Source: Agrobacterium tumefaciens
GTDB lineage: Bacteria > Pseudomonadota > Alphaproteobacteria > Rhizobiales > Rhizobiaceae
DNA length: 64,000 bases
Assembly: GCA_025559845.1 (NCBI GenBank)
Contig: CP048470.1
Location: 1,907,001-1,971,000 of the forward strand
Reading direction: 5' to 3'
Position 1 is the first letter of the stretch. Every line of letters begins with the position of its first letter. A program made the position numbers and the translations under genes. Shown one piece after another: positions 56,042 to 64,000 of this stretch. The notes below the pieces were generated by a model. The model worked only from the letters and a program-made list of their open reading frames with translations, ran no database searches and was not told where the DNA came from.

Positions 56042-56563
56042 CCCGATTTTCAGCTTGTACTCACTTCAATCCAATTGGCGTTCGTTTGCCCTTAGATCAC
56101 GGCGCAACATGGTCTGAATCGGGTGAGGTTGGAACATAGTTATGATCTGGTGGGCACCGGGTAGCCGGTGCTCATTTCTATTTTCGCGAGAGCCAAAGGA
56201 AAATTTAGGATCCGCACAAATTTGGGCGGCCCACTTGGCCTGATGAATCGCAGAAATTTTGTTAATGCGCTCGTTTCACCATAGGGCGCACGGCACCAGG
56301 AGTTTGAATAGTCCCTTGGAAAATAGGGCAGGACTCGCGCCATGTGGCCCAGCAGTTGATTGCAAACTACCTGAAAATTAGGTTTGCGGAGAATTGAGCG
56401 ACCTCCACCGAAAATGTGTCGGTTTAAAAAAACGAAGCGAATATCATCGATACAGAAGTAGTCTTCACATAGGGCTCGGTGTAAGGGAAATGTAATCCAC
56501 GATGTTTGGCGTGGCACGCCCTCTGCCGGGTGTTCGAGTGGAAGTGGAGATTGCCTTCTGGTT
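56042..56563. other. 522-base stretch without a supported gene
   Basis: AT-richer than its surroundings. A 125-codon open frame on the minus strand (56140-56517) has a Cys/Phe/Arg-rich product without a recognisable domain, signal or ribosome site; I treat it as chance. No terminator with a T run was seen after xylG. This may be the left part of an acquired islet carrying the phosphatase. Confidence 0.4.
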
Positions 56564-57355
56564 ATGTTGCGTATTTTTAAGACGCTGTTTACCCGCAGAA
56601 GCCCCGAGTTTTTAAAGGCACCGCCACGCCGGCGGATTGATTTGGGAGCCGGGACCTCCGCATTCTCGCTTTACGCGATCGGCGATGTGCACGGCAGGTT
56701 GGACCTGCTTCTTGATGCCGAGCGAAAGATCATGAATGACCTCAAAACGTGGAACGGCCGAGGGCTCATCATAATGTTGGGCGATTACATTGACCGTGGA
56801 CCAAACTCAGCGGGTGTTATCTCGCATCTATTGGGTCGCACACCAGATAATCTGAAACGCATTTGTATTTGCGGGAACCACGAAAGTGCCTTCCAAAGTT
56901 TTATGCGCGATCCTCTCAGGAATATGTGGTGGTTGGACTTAGGAGGGAGGAACACACTCCTTTCGTATGGGATTGACCCAGATTATTACATTGACCAGCG
57001 TAAACGTTCGGTTGGGGATCTTGGGAGAGCAATGCTCGAGGCGATACCTCCGGAGCACAAAGAGTTCCTGGAAAACCTGCCGATTAGTGTCCAGAGTGGA
57101 AAGTATTTCTTCGTCCACGCGGGCGTACGGCCCGGGATACCGCTTGATGAACAGTCGGAAGACGATCTGATGTGGATTCGCGAGCCCTTTTTGTCCAACG
57201 GACCAGGCCTACCGATTACAGTTGTTCATGGACACACGCCAGTGGAGGCGCCACGGCTTTTTAAAGATCGCATCGGAATCGACACTGGCGCTGTGAATAC
57301 AGGCCGACTTGCGATCTTAAAAATTAGTTCCGGGCATCCAACGCTCCTCGTCTAG
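56564..57355 (+). CDS. PPP-family metallophosphatase (serine/threonine phosphatase-like)
   Basis: 263 residues with every core PPP motif: GDVHG 40-44, GDYIDRG 73-79, GNHE 104-107, then FFVHAG and VVHGHTP. Two metals (Mn/Fe) are coordinated by these. Similar to bacterial PrpA/PrpB or bis(5'-nucleosyl)-tetraphosphatase-like enzymes; substrate unknown. Weak ribosome site at ATG 56564. Codon choice is AT-richer than the neighbours', suggesting transfer. No partner kinase gene is near. Confidence 0.9.
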   Translation: MLRIFKTLFTRRSPEFLKAPPRRRIDLGAGTSAFSLYAIGDVHGRLDLLLDAERKIMNDLKTWNGRGLIIMLGDYIDRGPNSAGVISHLLGRTPDNLKRICICGNHESAFQSFMRDPLRNMWWLDLGGRNTLLSYGIDPDYYIDQRKRSVGDLGRAMLEAIPPEHKEFLENLPISVQSGKYFFVHAGVRPGIPLDEQSEDDLMWIREPFLSNGPGLPITVVHGHTPVEAPRLFKDRIGIDTGAVNTGRLAILKISSGHPTLLV

Positions 57356-57688
57356 GAGGCGTAGAACTCGGTTTCGCTCCGGCTCGGATGTCGTTAGATC
57401 TGGCGCAGTCTCAAACGCGATCGCTAACAGTGAACGTTTCCCGCCAAGTATCTTAAAGCCAGTTCTGACCCCAAATATTTTCTGCTATTGTGAGCGTAAT
57501 GGGCATTGGCTTGGCTGACCATGTTCCAGTTTGAATGCTCGTTCCTGAAGGGCAGCTGGACGCATGTTTCTGAGCTTTCGTGGCGGTTAAAATACAGTCG
57601 GCATGCCGCGTAATTTATAGGCTTCACAATCCTGTAACAACGGCCCTAATATATGAAATGCAGATGCCGAATCGGTCAGGAGACGCCC
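57356..57688. other. 333-base intergenic stretch, nothing supported
   Basis: No open frame with coding character, no RNA gene and no strong hairpin recognised. AT-rich patches continue from the phosphatase gene. A promoter for the HNH gene must lie here, but I cannot point to clear -35/-10 boxes. Confidence 0.4.
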
Positions 57689-58246
57689 TTGACGATTGCA
57701 GTTTCACCACAGGCCCTGCCGGCGCTCGTTTTGAACGCAGACTATAGGCCACTGAGTTATTACCCCTTGTCGTTATGGTCCTGGCAGGACGCGATCAAGG
57801 CTGTATTCCTAGACCGTGTGAACATTATTGCCGAGTACGATCACGCGGTCTCGTCCCCCAGCTTTTCTATGCGGCTGCCGAGTGTCGTCAGCCTCAAGAC
57901 CTATGTGCAACCAACCCGCAACCCTGCATTTACGCGCTTCAACGTTTTCCTGCGTGACAAGTTCGAGTGCCAGTATTGCGGTTCTCGGGATGATCTCACG
58001 TTCGATCACGTCATTCCGCGCGCTCATGGCGGCGAAACAACCTGGCACAACGTCGTGGCAGCGTGCTCACCATGCAATCTCAGGAAAGGGAGCAAGCTTC
58101 CCAAGCAGGCGGGCATGTTCCCCTATCAGCGGCCTTTCCAGCCGACGGTTCAGGATTTGCACAATAACGGGCGGTCGTTTCCGCCGAATTATTTGCACGA
58201 GAGCTGGATGGACTATCTTTACTGGGACACGGAGCTGCAACCCTGA
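57689..58246 (+). CDS. HNH endonuclease
   Basis: A 185-residue HNH protein. The zinc and active-site region reads CQYCG, LTFDHVIPRAHGGETTWHNVVAACSPCN, i.e. the D-H...N...H pattern with two CxxC pairs. It begins LTIAVSPQALPALVLNADYRPLSYYPLSLWSWQ. I choose TTG 57689 because AGGAG lies six bases before it; ATG 57653 would add 12 residues without a ribosome site. Widely conserved in Alphaproteobacteria as a lone gene; biological role unclear. Confidence 0.88.
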   Translation: MTIAVSPQALPALVLNADYRPLSYYPLSLWSWQDAIKAVFLDRVNIIAEYDHAVSSPSFSMRLPSVVSLKTYVQPTRNPAFTRFNVFLRDKFECQYCGSRDDLTFDHVIPRAHGGETTWHNVVAACSPCNLRKGSKLPKQAGMFPYQRPFQPTVQDLHNNGRSFPPNYLHESWMDYLYWDTELQP

Positions 58247-58274
58247 TCTGTAAGGGTCGCAGCTTCGTTTCTGA

Positions 58275-58790
58275 TCAGGCGCTTTTCCGGCTTGCACCAA
58301 AAAACGCAACGGCCGAAAGAGCGAGGCTCGCAATGACGTTCCAGCCTGCGAAAGACAAGCCGAGCACGCGAAGCGCTGCGTCGTTGCAGGACGGTGCCTT
58401 GATCGCGTTGAGATTGCCAAGCAGATCTCCTGCATTTGTGGTTATTGAGGGTGCGCCGGTGGCACAGGTGATCGGGCCTGGCCAGAAACCCCACTCAACG
58501 CCGGCGTGATAGGCACCCATTCCGGCACCAATCAGCATCGCGATTCCGATGAGCAGAAGAAGTAGACGCGTGATTCCGGCAGGAAGCCTGAAGATGCTGG
58601 CCGCGACTGCAAGAATACCAATCGGGATAGCGTAATAATAAGGGTCTCGCTGCAACAGGCAGAGCGCACAGGGCGTATAGCCTCCGATATGCTGAAACCC
58701 CAGTGCGGAACCAACGGTAAAAATCATTCCTGCTGTTACTGCCAGCGCGGTAAGGGTGCGGCTGTTGTCTGCGGACGTTGCATTGGCCAT
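58275..58790 (-). CDS. dsbB: Disulfide bond formation protein B
   Basis: A 171-residue inner-membrane quinone reductase that reoxidises DsbA. Four helices, the first redox pair C41-A-L-C44 in the first periplasmic loop, and the second pair C109 and C135 in the second loop. QRDPYY follows the first pair as in DsbB. Length fits. Monocistronic; the HNH gene converges on it with 28 bases between. Confidence 0.93.
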   Translation of the reverse strand: MANATSADNSRTLTALAVTAGMIFTVGSALGFQHIGGYTPCALCLLQRDPYYYAIPIGILAVAASIFRLPAGITRLLLLLIGIAMLIGAGMGAYHAGVEWGFWPGPITCATGAPSITTNAGDLLGNLNAIKAPSCNDAALRVLGLSFAGWNVIASLALSAVAFFGASRKSA

Positions 58791-59089
58791 GTAATTTTCC
58801 TCAAACTTCGCGAAGAAGCGATACCCAGAACGGGATCAAAGAAGGCGGGCGCGATGGCGGAATTAAGTCGCACATCGAAGAGTGCGTTCCCGTGGAATCT
58901 GGAAGCGCTTTAGCCCTCTAATCCAGTCTTCTTTCGCTTGCAAACAAAAGCCTGTCCGTCATCTCGCAGGATGCAAGCAAAGTTTCGTGAGGTCGATGCG
59001 GCAAGAGCATTTAAATGGTGGGATTTCTTTGCTTTCGTGGGGGAGCCGCTACGAAAAGAATCAATAAAATCAAACTGATTTCATGAAAA

Positions 59090-59174
59090 TGGTACCCCAA
59101 GCCGGGATCGAACCAGCACTCCTTTCGGAACCGCATTTTGAGTGCGGCGCGTCTACCAATTCCGCCATTGGGGC
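59090..59174 (-). tRNA. tRNA-Leu (CAA)
   Basis: Read on the minus strand: acceptor GCCCCAA with TTGGGGT, D-arm with GGTAGACGCG, anticodon stem CCGCA/TGCGG with loop CTCAAAA (anticodon CAA), a long variable arm (TTCCGAAAGGAG) as expected for leucine, T-loop GGTTCGATCCC, and an encoded CCA end. 85 nucleotides. Decodes UUG. Confidence 0.95.
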
Positions 59175-59428
59175 AACGGTGGTAATGCAACGGCGTCTAT
59201 CATGGTTCTGCAGGAACGTGCAACCCCAAACCTGTCTAATCTCGCCAATTCTGTCTCTTTCCTGAGCGGCTGGATTTCCCAGTGCGAGACACGTTCCAAA
59301 GGGCGTTAATCCTACATTAGCAATCATTGATAAATTGGAATATGCGCAATTGCTAATTGAAGTATTATGGCGATGTGGATTGTCCATGGGGGGACACGGG
59401 ATAGCAAAGAACGCCCAAGGAGGAAAAT

Positions 59429-60067
59429 ATGCGCTCGCTTTCTCGCAATTTGTTGTTGTCTGCATGCCTGGTGTTTCCAATTAGCGCCAATGCGCTGGAT
59501 ATTGGCATCGGCGGTGAAAATGGAATCAATGCCAGCGTTGGTAGCAACGACAGTGGCGGTCTTGGTGTTGGTGCTTCCGTAGGTGGTAGCGGCGGTGTCA
59601 ATGCCAATGCAAATGTCGGCGGGAATGGCAGTGGCGGGCTGGGAGCAGATGTAAATGCTTCGGTCGGTGGCAGCAGCGGCGTAAACGCCGACGTTAATGC
59701 ATCCGTAGGTGGATCCGATGGCATCAACGCCAACGTCAATGCGTCCGTCGGCGGATCAAACGGGCTCAATGCCAATGTCGGTACCAGTGTCGGTGGAGCA
59801 AGCGGCCTCGGTTTGGGGGTCGGCGTTGGTCTCGGAACGAGCTCGACGGGAACGCCGGGAAGTCCAGGCAGCCCGACAACACCTGGAGGAGCGGCCAATC
59901 CGGGTGGGGTGCCTCCGGCTGTCATTCGACAGGCCGTTCGGGCCTACAACGATATGTCGCGCACCGAGCAGATCAAGCTCGCGCGCCGTTGTGTTGATAT
60001 CCTTGGCGGTGGGTACGATGCGGCGTTGACGCAACTTTGCAAGATGATCCGGACTGCGTCCCGCTAA
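59429..60067 (+). CDS. Secreted glycine/asparagine-rich 14-residue repeat protein
   Basis: 212 residues. A Sec leader (cut near ANA at residue 22), then a low-complexity GGxNAxVG region. Four regular 14-residue units stand at 75-88, 89-102, 103-116 and 117-130 (VNASVGGSxGxNA[D/N]). A Gly/Pro/Thr linker follows at 137-163, then a compact C-terminal domain with Cys188 and Cys204. AAGGAGGA precedes the ATG: an excellent ribosome site. Likely an exported structural or surface protein; function unknown. Confidence 0.85.
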   Translation: MRSLSRNLLLSACLVFPISANALDIGIGGENGINASVGSNDSGGLGVGASVGGSGGVNANANVGGNGSGGLGADVNASVGGSSGVNADVNASVGGSDGINANVNASVGGSNGLNANVGTSVGGASGLGLGVGVGLGTSSTGTPGSPGSPTTPGGAANPGGVPPAVIRQAVRAYNDMSRTEQIKLARRCVDILGGGYDAALTQLCKMIRTASR

Positions 60068-60093
60068 CGTCATGAAAGCCCCAGGACGCGATG

Positions 60094-60115
60094 GAGGGCG
60101 CTCGAATGCGCCCTC
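60094..60115 (+). terminator. Rho-independent-like terminator of the repeat-protein gene
   Basis: GAGGGCGC (60094-60101) and GCGCCCTC (60108-60115) form an 8-bp stem with a 6-base loop, followed by TTTCGTTC. It lies 27 bases after the stop codon. Confidence 0.75.
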
Positions 60116-60128
60116 TTTCGTTCTATCT

Positions 60129-61406
60129 TCAACTGCCCTTACGGCCGAATGACATAATTTTCTGGCGAAGGCTTCGGGCGAGATTACGTGTGCTGCGGTA
60201 CATATCTACGTGCGTTGAAACCTGGCGCACGTCGCGGTCGCTGTTTTGCGCCAGGCCGACAATCAGCGTGCCCATTTCCTGCCGCTCTTGCCAGAAGCGG
60301 CTCATGATCGGGTGATCGGGTACCGCACAACTATCACTGCGCAAAATGTTGGCGTCGTCCAGATGCCAGTCTGTCAGCTTCTGGATCAGCAACTTGCCAG
60401 GTGAGTATTTCGAATAAGACTCATCGAAAGCAGTTTTCCAAGTGTAAGCCTCACCTGCGGTCATGAAAACGACGATCGAGGCAATGGCACTTCCGTTCAG
60501 ATCAATCGTATGGATGCGAACCGCGTCTGCTTCCGCGAGATTGGTGATGGCTTCGCGCGCAAATGCGGCGCGGTAACGGTCATTCACCAACGCACTGCGC
60601 TTGCGACCTTTCCAGCCGCTTGCCTCGAGTGCCAGAAACTCCTCCATACGGTATCGTATGTCTTTTGCTTGCCGGCTTACGGTGTAGGACACGGCCCCCA
60701 GTTTTTCGAGTTGGCGCCACTGTCGGCGCATCTCCCGCAAATGGTGTGGTGCAAGTGCTTGCTGGAGGTAGGTTTCTCCATCTTGCAGGCTCTCCAAGGT
60801 CGGGCGTTGATATGTACCGGTTGTCGTCAGGGGCAGGTTGCGGCTAAGGGCAATGGCTTTGACCAGTCGCGCGAACGGACCGTCCAGTCTGATATCGGGC
60901 AGAACCAGAACGTTCGGAAGCTTCATTTCCTTATCAGCAAGCGCATCGAAAAGATTATCGAGGGTCTCGGCGGCGCCTTCGGTGTCGACGAGCGGTGTCC
61001 CCAAAGGACCGAACGGATTTGCCCAGATGCGAATGATCGAAGGCCCGATGGCAAAACCCGGCTTTTCGACGGTAAACGGCATCAGAAGCCGCATCCGGCT
61101 CCTCGCCCCATTCTCATCGCGAATAAGGGCAAAGCGGACCGACTTGTCCTCAAGGCGCGGCATGGCTGGCGCGAGCAATCGTCCGGTAAAGAAGACATTT
61201 GCTTCCATGACGCGGTTCGACAGGAAATCGAGTTCTTCCTGCATCTCATATCCGAGCTGACCAGGGTAGATACAGAACTCGCGTCCTTCACGCCCGACAC
61301 GCTTACTGCTGTCGGCAACAGGACGATCCTTCGCCGACGAGGCGACGAGCGCCGCAATCCGCGGGTCCTGAAGGTCCGGATTCTTGGGGTCGCTGGACAT
61401 GGCCAC
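60129..61406 (-). CDS. GNAT-fold protein, CelD/FemAB-like (polysaccharide-associated)
   Basis: 425 residues with an acetyltransferase-6 type (CelD/BcsL) domain in the C-terminal half: RQWRQLEKLGAVSYTVSRQAKDIRYRMEEFLALEASGWKGRKRSAL, then EADAVRIHTIDLNGSAIASIVVFMTAGEAYTWKTAFDESYSKYSPGKLL. Family members sit in exopolysaccharide loci. Its start is 2 bases from the flippase stop, so they form an operon. The acyl or aminoacyl substrate is unknown. Confidence 0.82.
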   Translation of the reverse strand: MAMSSDPKNPDLQDPRIAALVASSAKDRPVADSSKRVGREGREFCIYPGQLGYEMQEELDFLSNRVMEANVFFTGRLLAPAMPRLEDKSVRFALIRDENGARSRMRLLMPFTVEKPGFAIGPSIIRIWANPFGPLGTPLVDTEGAAETLDNLFDALADKEMKLPNVLVLPDIRLDGPFARLVKAIALSRNLPLTTTGTYQRPTLESLQDGETYLQQALAPHHLREMRRQWRQLEKLGAVSYTVSRQAKDIRYRMEEFLALEASGWKGRKRSALVNDRYRAAFAREAITNLAEADAVRIHTIDLNGSAIASIVVFMTAGEAYTWKTAFDESYSKYSPGKLLIQKLTDWHLDDANILRSDSCAVPDHPIMSRFWQERQEMGTLIVGLAQNSDRDVRQVSTHVDMYRSTRNLARSLRQKIMSFGRKGS

Positions 61407-61408
61407 CG

Positions 61409-62824
61409 TTAAACCGCCTTCCCCGTGTCAGTATTCGCCCGAAGATCGTTGAAGGCAAAAAGCACGATCCCGAGTGTGCGGCGAATAGCGACATGCAATA
61501 GCACAGCTTCAATCAGCATTGCCATTGCAGCGGCACCCGCGGCCCCAGCCAAACCATAGACCGGAATGAGCAACATGTTGAGTGCAATGTTGCAGCTAAA
61601 GATAAGAATATAAAGAAAAACACACAACTTCTGTTTGCCGGCCATATTGAGCAGGGTTTCGCCCGGTCCGATAGCAGCCTTTGCCAGGAAACCCGCAAAC
61701 AGAAAGAACATCAGTTCGTAACCCTGGGTAAAGGCTGCGCCGAATAGCGACAGCAGAAACGGACCTGCGGCAAGGACCACCAGCCCCATGAAAAGAGAGG
61801 GCCAGAACGCCCAGCGGGCAGCTTGGCTTGCGAAGCTCGCAAGTCCGCGCCGGTCATCAGATGCGATGAGAGCAGCCAGACGGGGTGCGGCGGCAGCCTG
61901 AACCGAGAAAAACACGAATTGCATCAGCACGATGGTTTTTGCAGCCGCGAAATAGATGCCGACCTGGTCAGGAGGCAGGTAGAGGCCGACGATAACAACG
62001 TCGGAGTTCGTCATCAGGAACCCGATTCCATCGATCAGGAACATCGGGAAGGCGAAGCGCAGCCAGTGGCGAAAGTGAACGACGCGGGATGTGCTGTGGA
62101 AGTGGCGGTTGAGCCGGCGGTTCATGAAAATGAAGTGGAGAAGGGTGGTGACGTAGGTTGCCGCCAGTGCGGTCAGCATCGCTGTGGTCGCGGTTTTGTC
62201 TGCTCCAAGAGCGATAGCCGTAACCATGAAGACAAGAATGAGCACGGGGCGAATTATGTAGGTGGGGCTGAGTGCCGATATGGCCCAGCCATTTGCGCGT
62301 GCCGTTCCGTTCAGCACGTCGCCCAGTGCTACCATCGGTAATGTGAAGAGGGCCAGGAAAATTGGAATGACATAGTAACTGGCAATCCATTCGCCGAAGA
62401 AAAACAGGAATGCCAAGCCGAAAACGGCCACTGTGCTGGCTGAAAGCATGGCAAAGACCCGGGCGGTCGAGGTGAGGCCCATGATCTTGTCATTGGCATC
62501 TTCCAGTTTGTAACCCGGCAAAAACCTGATGACCGTCGCGTGAAAGCCAAGACAGGACAAATTGCCGAAAAGGATGACGAGAACCCAGACAAAAGCAAAG
62601 ATCCCGTATTCGAACTCGCCCATCAGGCGCGCAAGAATGATCTGGGAAAAGAATGCAATGCCGGCACTGACGATACGAACCGCAAATGCGACCAATGCCA
62701 TCCGCTGTGCGCGTGCGACGTCATCGCGACCGGAGACGATTGCGGAAAGCTTCTCCAGCACGGGAGCAAGTTTTGTCCGCAGGCCCACGGGCAAGGCTTT
62801 TTCCACCGTGTTCAGGATAGCCAT
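61409..62824 (-). CDS. Polysaccharide biosynthesis flippase (Wzx/MATE-like)
   Basis: 471 residues with about 12-14 hydrophobic helices in the PST arrangement: MALVAFAVRIVSAGIAFFSQIILARLMGEFEYGIFAFVWVLVILFG at the start, ending in paired helices near GLAGAAGAAAMAMLIEAVLLHVAIRRTLG. It exports lipid-linked sugar units across the inner membrane. ATG 62824 is chosen over a longer frame to 62878. Between a GNAT protein and an acyltransferase, it defines a surface-glycan locus. Confidence 0.87.
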   Translation of the reverse strand: MAILNTVEKALPVGLRTKLAPVLEKLSAIVSGRDDVARAQRMALVAFAVRIVSAGIAFFSQIILARLMGEFEYGIFAFVWVLVILFGNLSCLGFHATVIRFLPGYKLEDANDKIMGLTSTARVFAMLSASTVAVFGLAFLFFFGEWIASYYVIPIFLALFTLPMVALGDVLNGTARANGWAISALSPTYIIRPVLILVFMVTAIALGADKTATTAMLTALAATYVTTLLHFIFMNRRLNRHFHSTSRVVHFRHWLRFAFPMFLIDGIGFLMTNSDVVIVGLYLPPDQVGIYFAAAKTIVLMQFVFFSVQAAAAPRLAALIASDDRRGLASFASQAARWAFWPSLFMGLVVLAAGPFLLSLFGAAFTQGYELMFFLFAGFLAKAAIGPGETLLNMAGKQKLCVFLYILIFSCNIALNMLLIPVYGLAGAAGAAAMAMLIEAVLLHVAIRRTLGIVLFAFNDLRANTDTGKAV

Positions 62825-62880
62825 GATCCGCACGCCATCATTTCCAGTTGAATGGTGATTCAACTGTAACAGACCCAACC

Positions 62881-64000
62881 TTAACGAAGGGTTTGGGAGA
62901 CGTTTTGCGCCGATGGATGTGTCGGCGCCTGTGTCCTGCGGACCCCGTTGAAGAGCAAGAGGGCGAGGTCATTCTGGCGCAACGCCCGATGCAAAAGATA
63001 GGCAAGCCCAACTGTTGCGACGACGATGACACTGAATTCGACACTAGGGGGCAGGTTAACAGCGATAAAGGCCGTGCCAAACGCGTAAATCAAAGGATGG
63101 TGGACGAGATAGATCGTGAAGGACGCATCCGCCAGTCTTTTGAGGATGATGTTTGGCCGAACAAAAAAACGGCAGCAAAAATCCAGGAGAAGCCGCGCTG
63201 CCGCAATCGCGGCGACGGCGGAGGCCAGAACCTGCCAAACCGAGTTGCCGTAGGGTTGTTGCAGCCGTAGCATCACTGCGGCCGAGATGGCAACGACTGT
63301 GAGACATGCTGTGCCTGGTCCAGTTTGACGAAATCTATGAAACAGCGCCTTGTCACGGTTGAGGAGCGCGCCAATGAGGAAAAACGGGAGATAGCGAGCG
63401 TAGGGATCTGATGCACGTTCGTAAAAGCTCAGGATATCGTTTTCCCTGTCCCGCGCCATGAAAGCGGTTGCGTAAACGGCGAGCTCCCACACGATCGCAA
63501 GCATGCAGATGGCAGAGAGAAAAAAAACCGGATGTCGGCTTTTCAGCCGTTCGCAGGTTTGCTTGATTTGAAGACCCGGTCGCTGTTGCCCAAGAAGCAA
63601 AATAGCCGCGAGAAGCACTGAATAGAAAAGCAGGGCTGGCAGGAACCACAGATGCATGATCCAGCGCGAACTCAGCGCCAAAGTTTGCGGTAGCCTGCCG
63701 ATCGCCTGCTCGAAACTCGCCTGTCCCTTCACGATCTCGGAAATGTCCAGCAGAAAAAGTTGTAGCGGTCCAAGAACAACGATGGCTGCAACGAACGGAA
63801 TACCAAGACGTAAAAATCGGGATTGCAACCACGCACCGCTTCCCTTTTTCCCAATCGCCATTTCTGAGAAATATCCGGCGACCAAAAAGAAGGTCGGCAT
63901 GCGGAACGTGGTCAATACGATACCGAGAATGGTGAGGACCGGACTGGTTTGGAAATCCTTGAGGCTCCAGCTGATCGCATCGCTATAGAGCAGAGATGCA
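62881..64000 (-). CDS. Acyltransferase family 3/OpgC-like membrane protein, 5' end outside the window
   Basis: At least 373 residues with about ten helices. FRMPTFFLVAGYF (near the present start) and FTIYLVHHPLIYAFG are typical of acyltransferase-3/OpgC proteins that add acetyl or succinyl groups to glucans and surface sugars. The frame stays open to base 64000 (ASLLYSDAISWSLKD...), and the catalytic N-terminal His/Arg region must lie outside. 56 bases upstream of the flippase start, same strand. The TTG at 63915 is an artefact, not the start. Confidence 0.85.
   Translation of the reverse strand, partial: ASLLYSDAISWSLKDFQTSPVLTILGIVLTTFRMPTFFLVAGYFSEMAIGKKGSGAWLQSRFLRLGIPFVAAIVVLGPLQLFLLDISEIVKGQASFEQAIGRLPQTLALSSRWIMHLWFLPALLFYSVLLAAILLLGQQRPGLQIKQTCERLKSRHPVFFLSAICMLAIVWELAVYATAFMARDRENDILSFYERASDPYARYLPFFLIGALLNRDKALFHRFRQTGPGTACLTVVAISAAVMLRLQQPYGNSVWQVLASAVAAIAAARLLLDFCCRFFVRPNIILKRLADASFTIYLVHHPLIYAFGTAFIAVNLPPSVEFSVIVVATVGLAYLLHRALRQNDLALLLFNGVRRTQAPTHPSAQNVSQTLR

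Noticed and set aside
56140..56517. 125-codon open frame on the minus strand downstream of xylG
   Set aside because: No ribosome site, domain, signal peptide or coding-like codon bias; the product is rich in Cys, Phe and Arg, typical of a chance frame in AT-rich DNA.
57424..57627. Small minus-strand open frame before the HNH gene
   Set aside because: 67 codons with no ribosome site and no recognisable features.
1..64000. CRISPR arrays, insertion sequences, prophage or integrase genes
   Set aside because: No regularly spaced repeats, transposase or integrase motifs were seen on either strand.

Overview
The window looks like chromosomal or chromid DNA of a Rhizobiales bacterium, most likely Rhizobiaceae (Agrobacterium/Allorhizobium/Rhizobium type). 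The reasons are the Avi_7169/Avi_7170-type CMD proteins, the HNH endonuclease beginning with a TTG codon and the short-chain fatty acyl regulator next to a methylmalonyl-CoA pathway. A rhizobial-type intergenic palindrome, moderately high GC and an abundance of ABC importers point the same way. No CRISPR array, insertion sequence, prophage, rRNA or replication origin was seen. Both edges cut genes: a CdsA-like gene on the left and an acyltransferase on the right.

Layout. 1-10.6 kb: core and housekeeping genes (CdsA-like cytidylyltransferase, a small secreted protein, RarA, PQQ glucose dehydrogenase Gcd with a divergent LysR regulator, CorA, a YegS-like lipid kinase, Kup). 10.8-19.6 kb: a catabolic operon read leftwards (polar amino acid ABC importer, enolase-superfamily enzyme, DadA-like oxidase, thiamine-diphosphate enzyme, DMT transporter) with a divergent GcvA-like LysR gene and a perfect 17-bp palindrome between them.

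19.8-38.3 kb is the most unusual part. A rightward operon holds two different flavin monooxygenases, an M20 deacylase, a GNAT acetyltransferase, a fused permease-ATPase, two tandem paralogous binding proteins and a third flavin monooxygenase. This matches, component by component, the Bacillus ytmI/cmo/snd/tcy S-substituted-cysteine salvage operon, rebuilt in a proteobacterium. A convergent leftward operon holds a dipeptide/glutathione-type ABC importer, a KPN_01858-type flavin monooxygenase, two CMD proteins (one without cysteines), a glyoxalase-fold protein and an aldo/keto reductase. The promoter regions of the two operons share a TATAAAAT-N3-TAGA motif, so I infer a common sulfur-starvation type regulon.

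38.5-49.6 kb: GluQ-RS, an AlkA-like glycosylase, then the propionyl-CoA to succinyl-CoA pathway (ScfR-type regulator, PccB, a YghU-like GST, a small unknown protein, a kptA remnant, PccA, methylmalonyl-CoA mutase and epimerase) with TTTGCAA boxes in the divergent promoter. 49.7-56.0 kb: glpD behind phased TTCGTTT repeats, then a ROK repressor divergent from xylFHG, with a perfect 25-bp palindrome over the promoter. 56.0-60.1 kb: an AT-richer patch with a PPP-type phosphatase, then an HNH nuclease, DsbB, tRNA-Leu(CAA) and a secreted 14-residue-repeat protein. 60.1-64 kb: surface-polysaccharide genes (GNAT/CelD-like protein, Wzx/MATE-like flippase, acyltransferase).

Coordinates and starts were chosen by eye from ribosome binding sites and family N-termini. 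Functional names rest on recognised motifs, not on searches.
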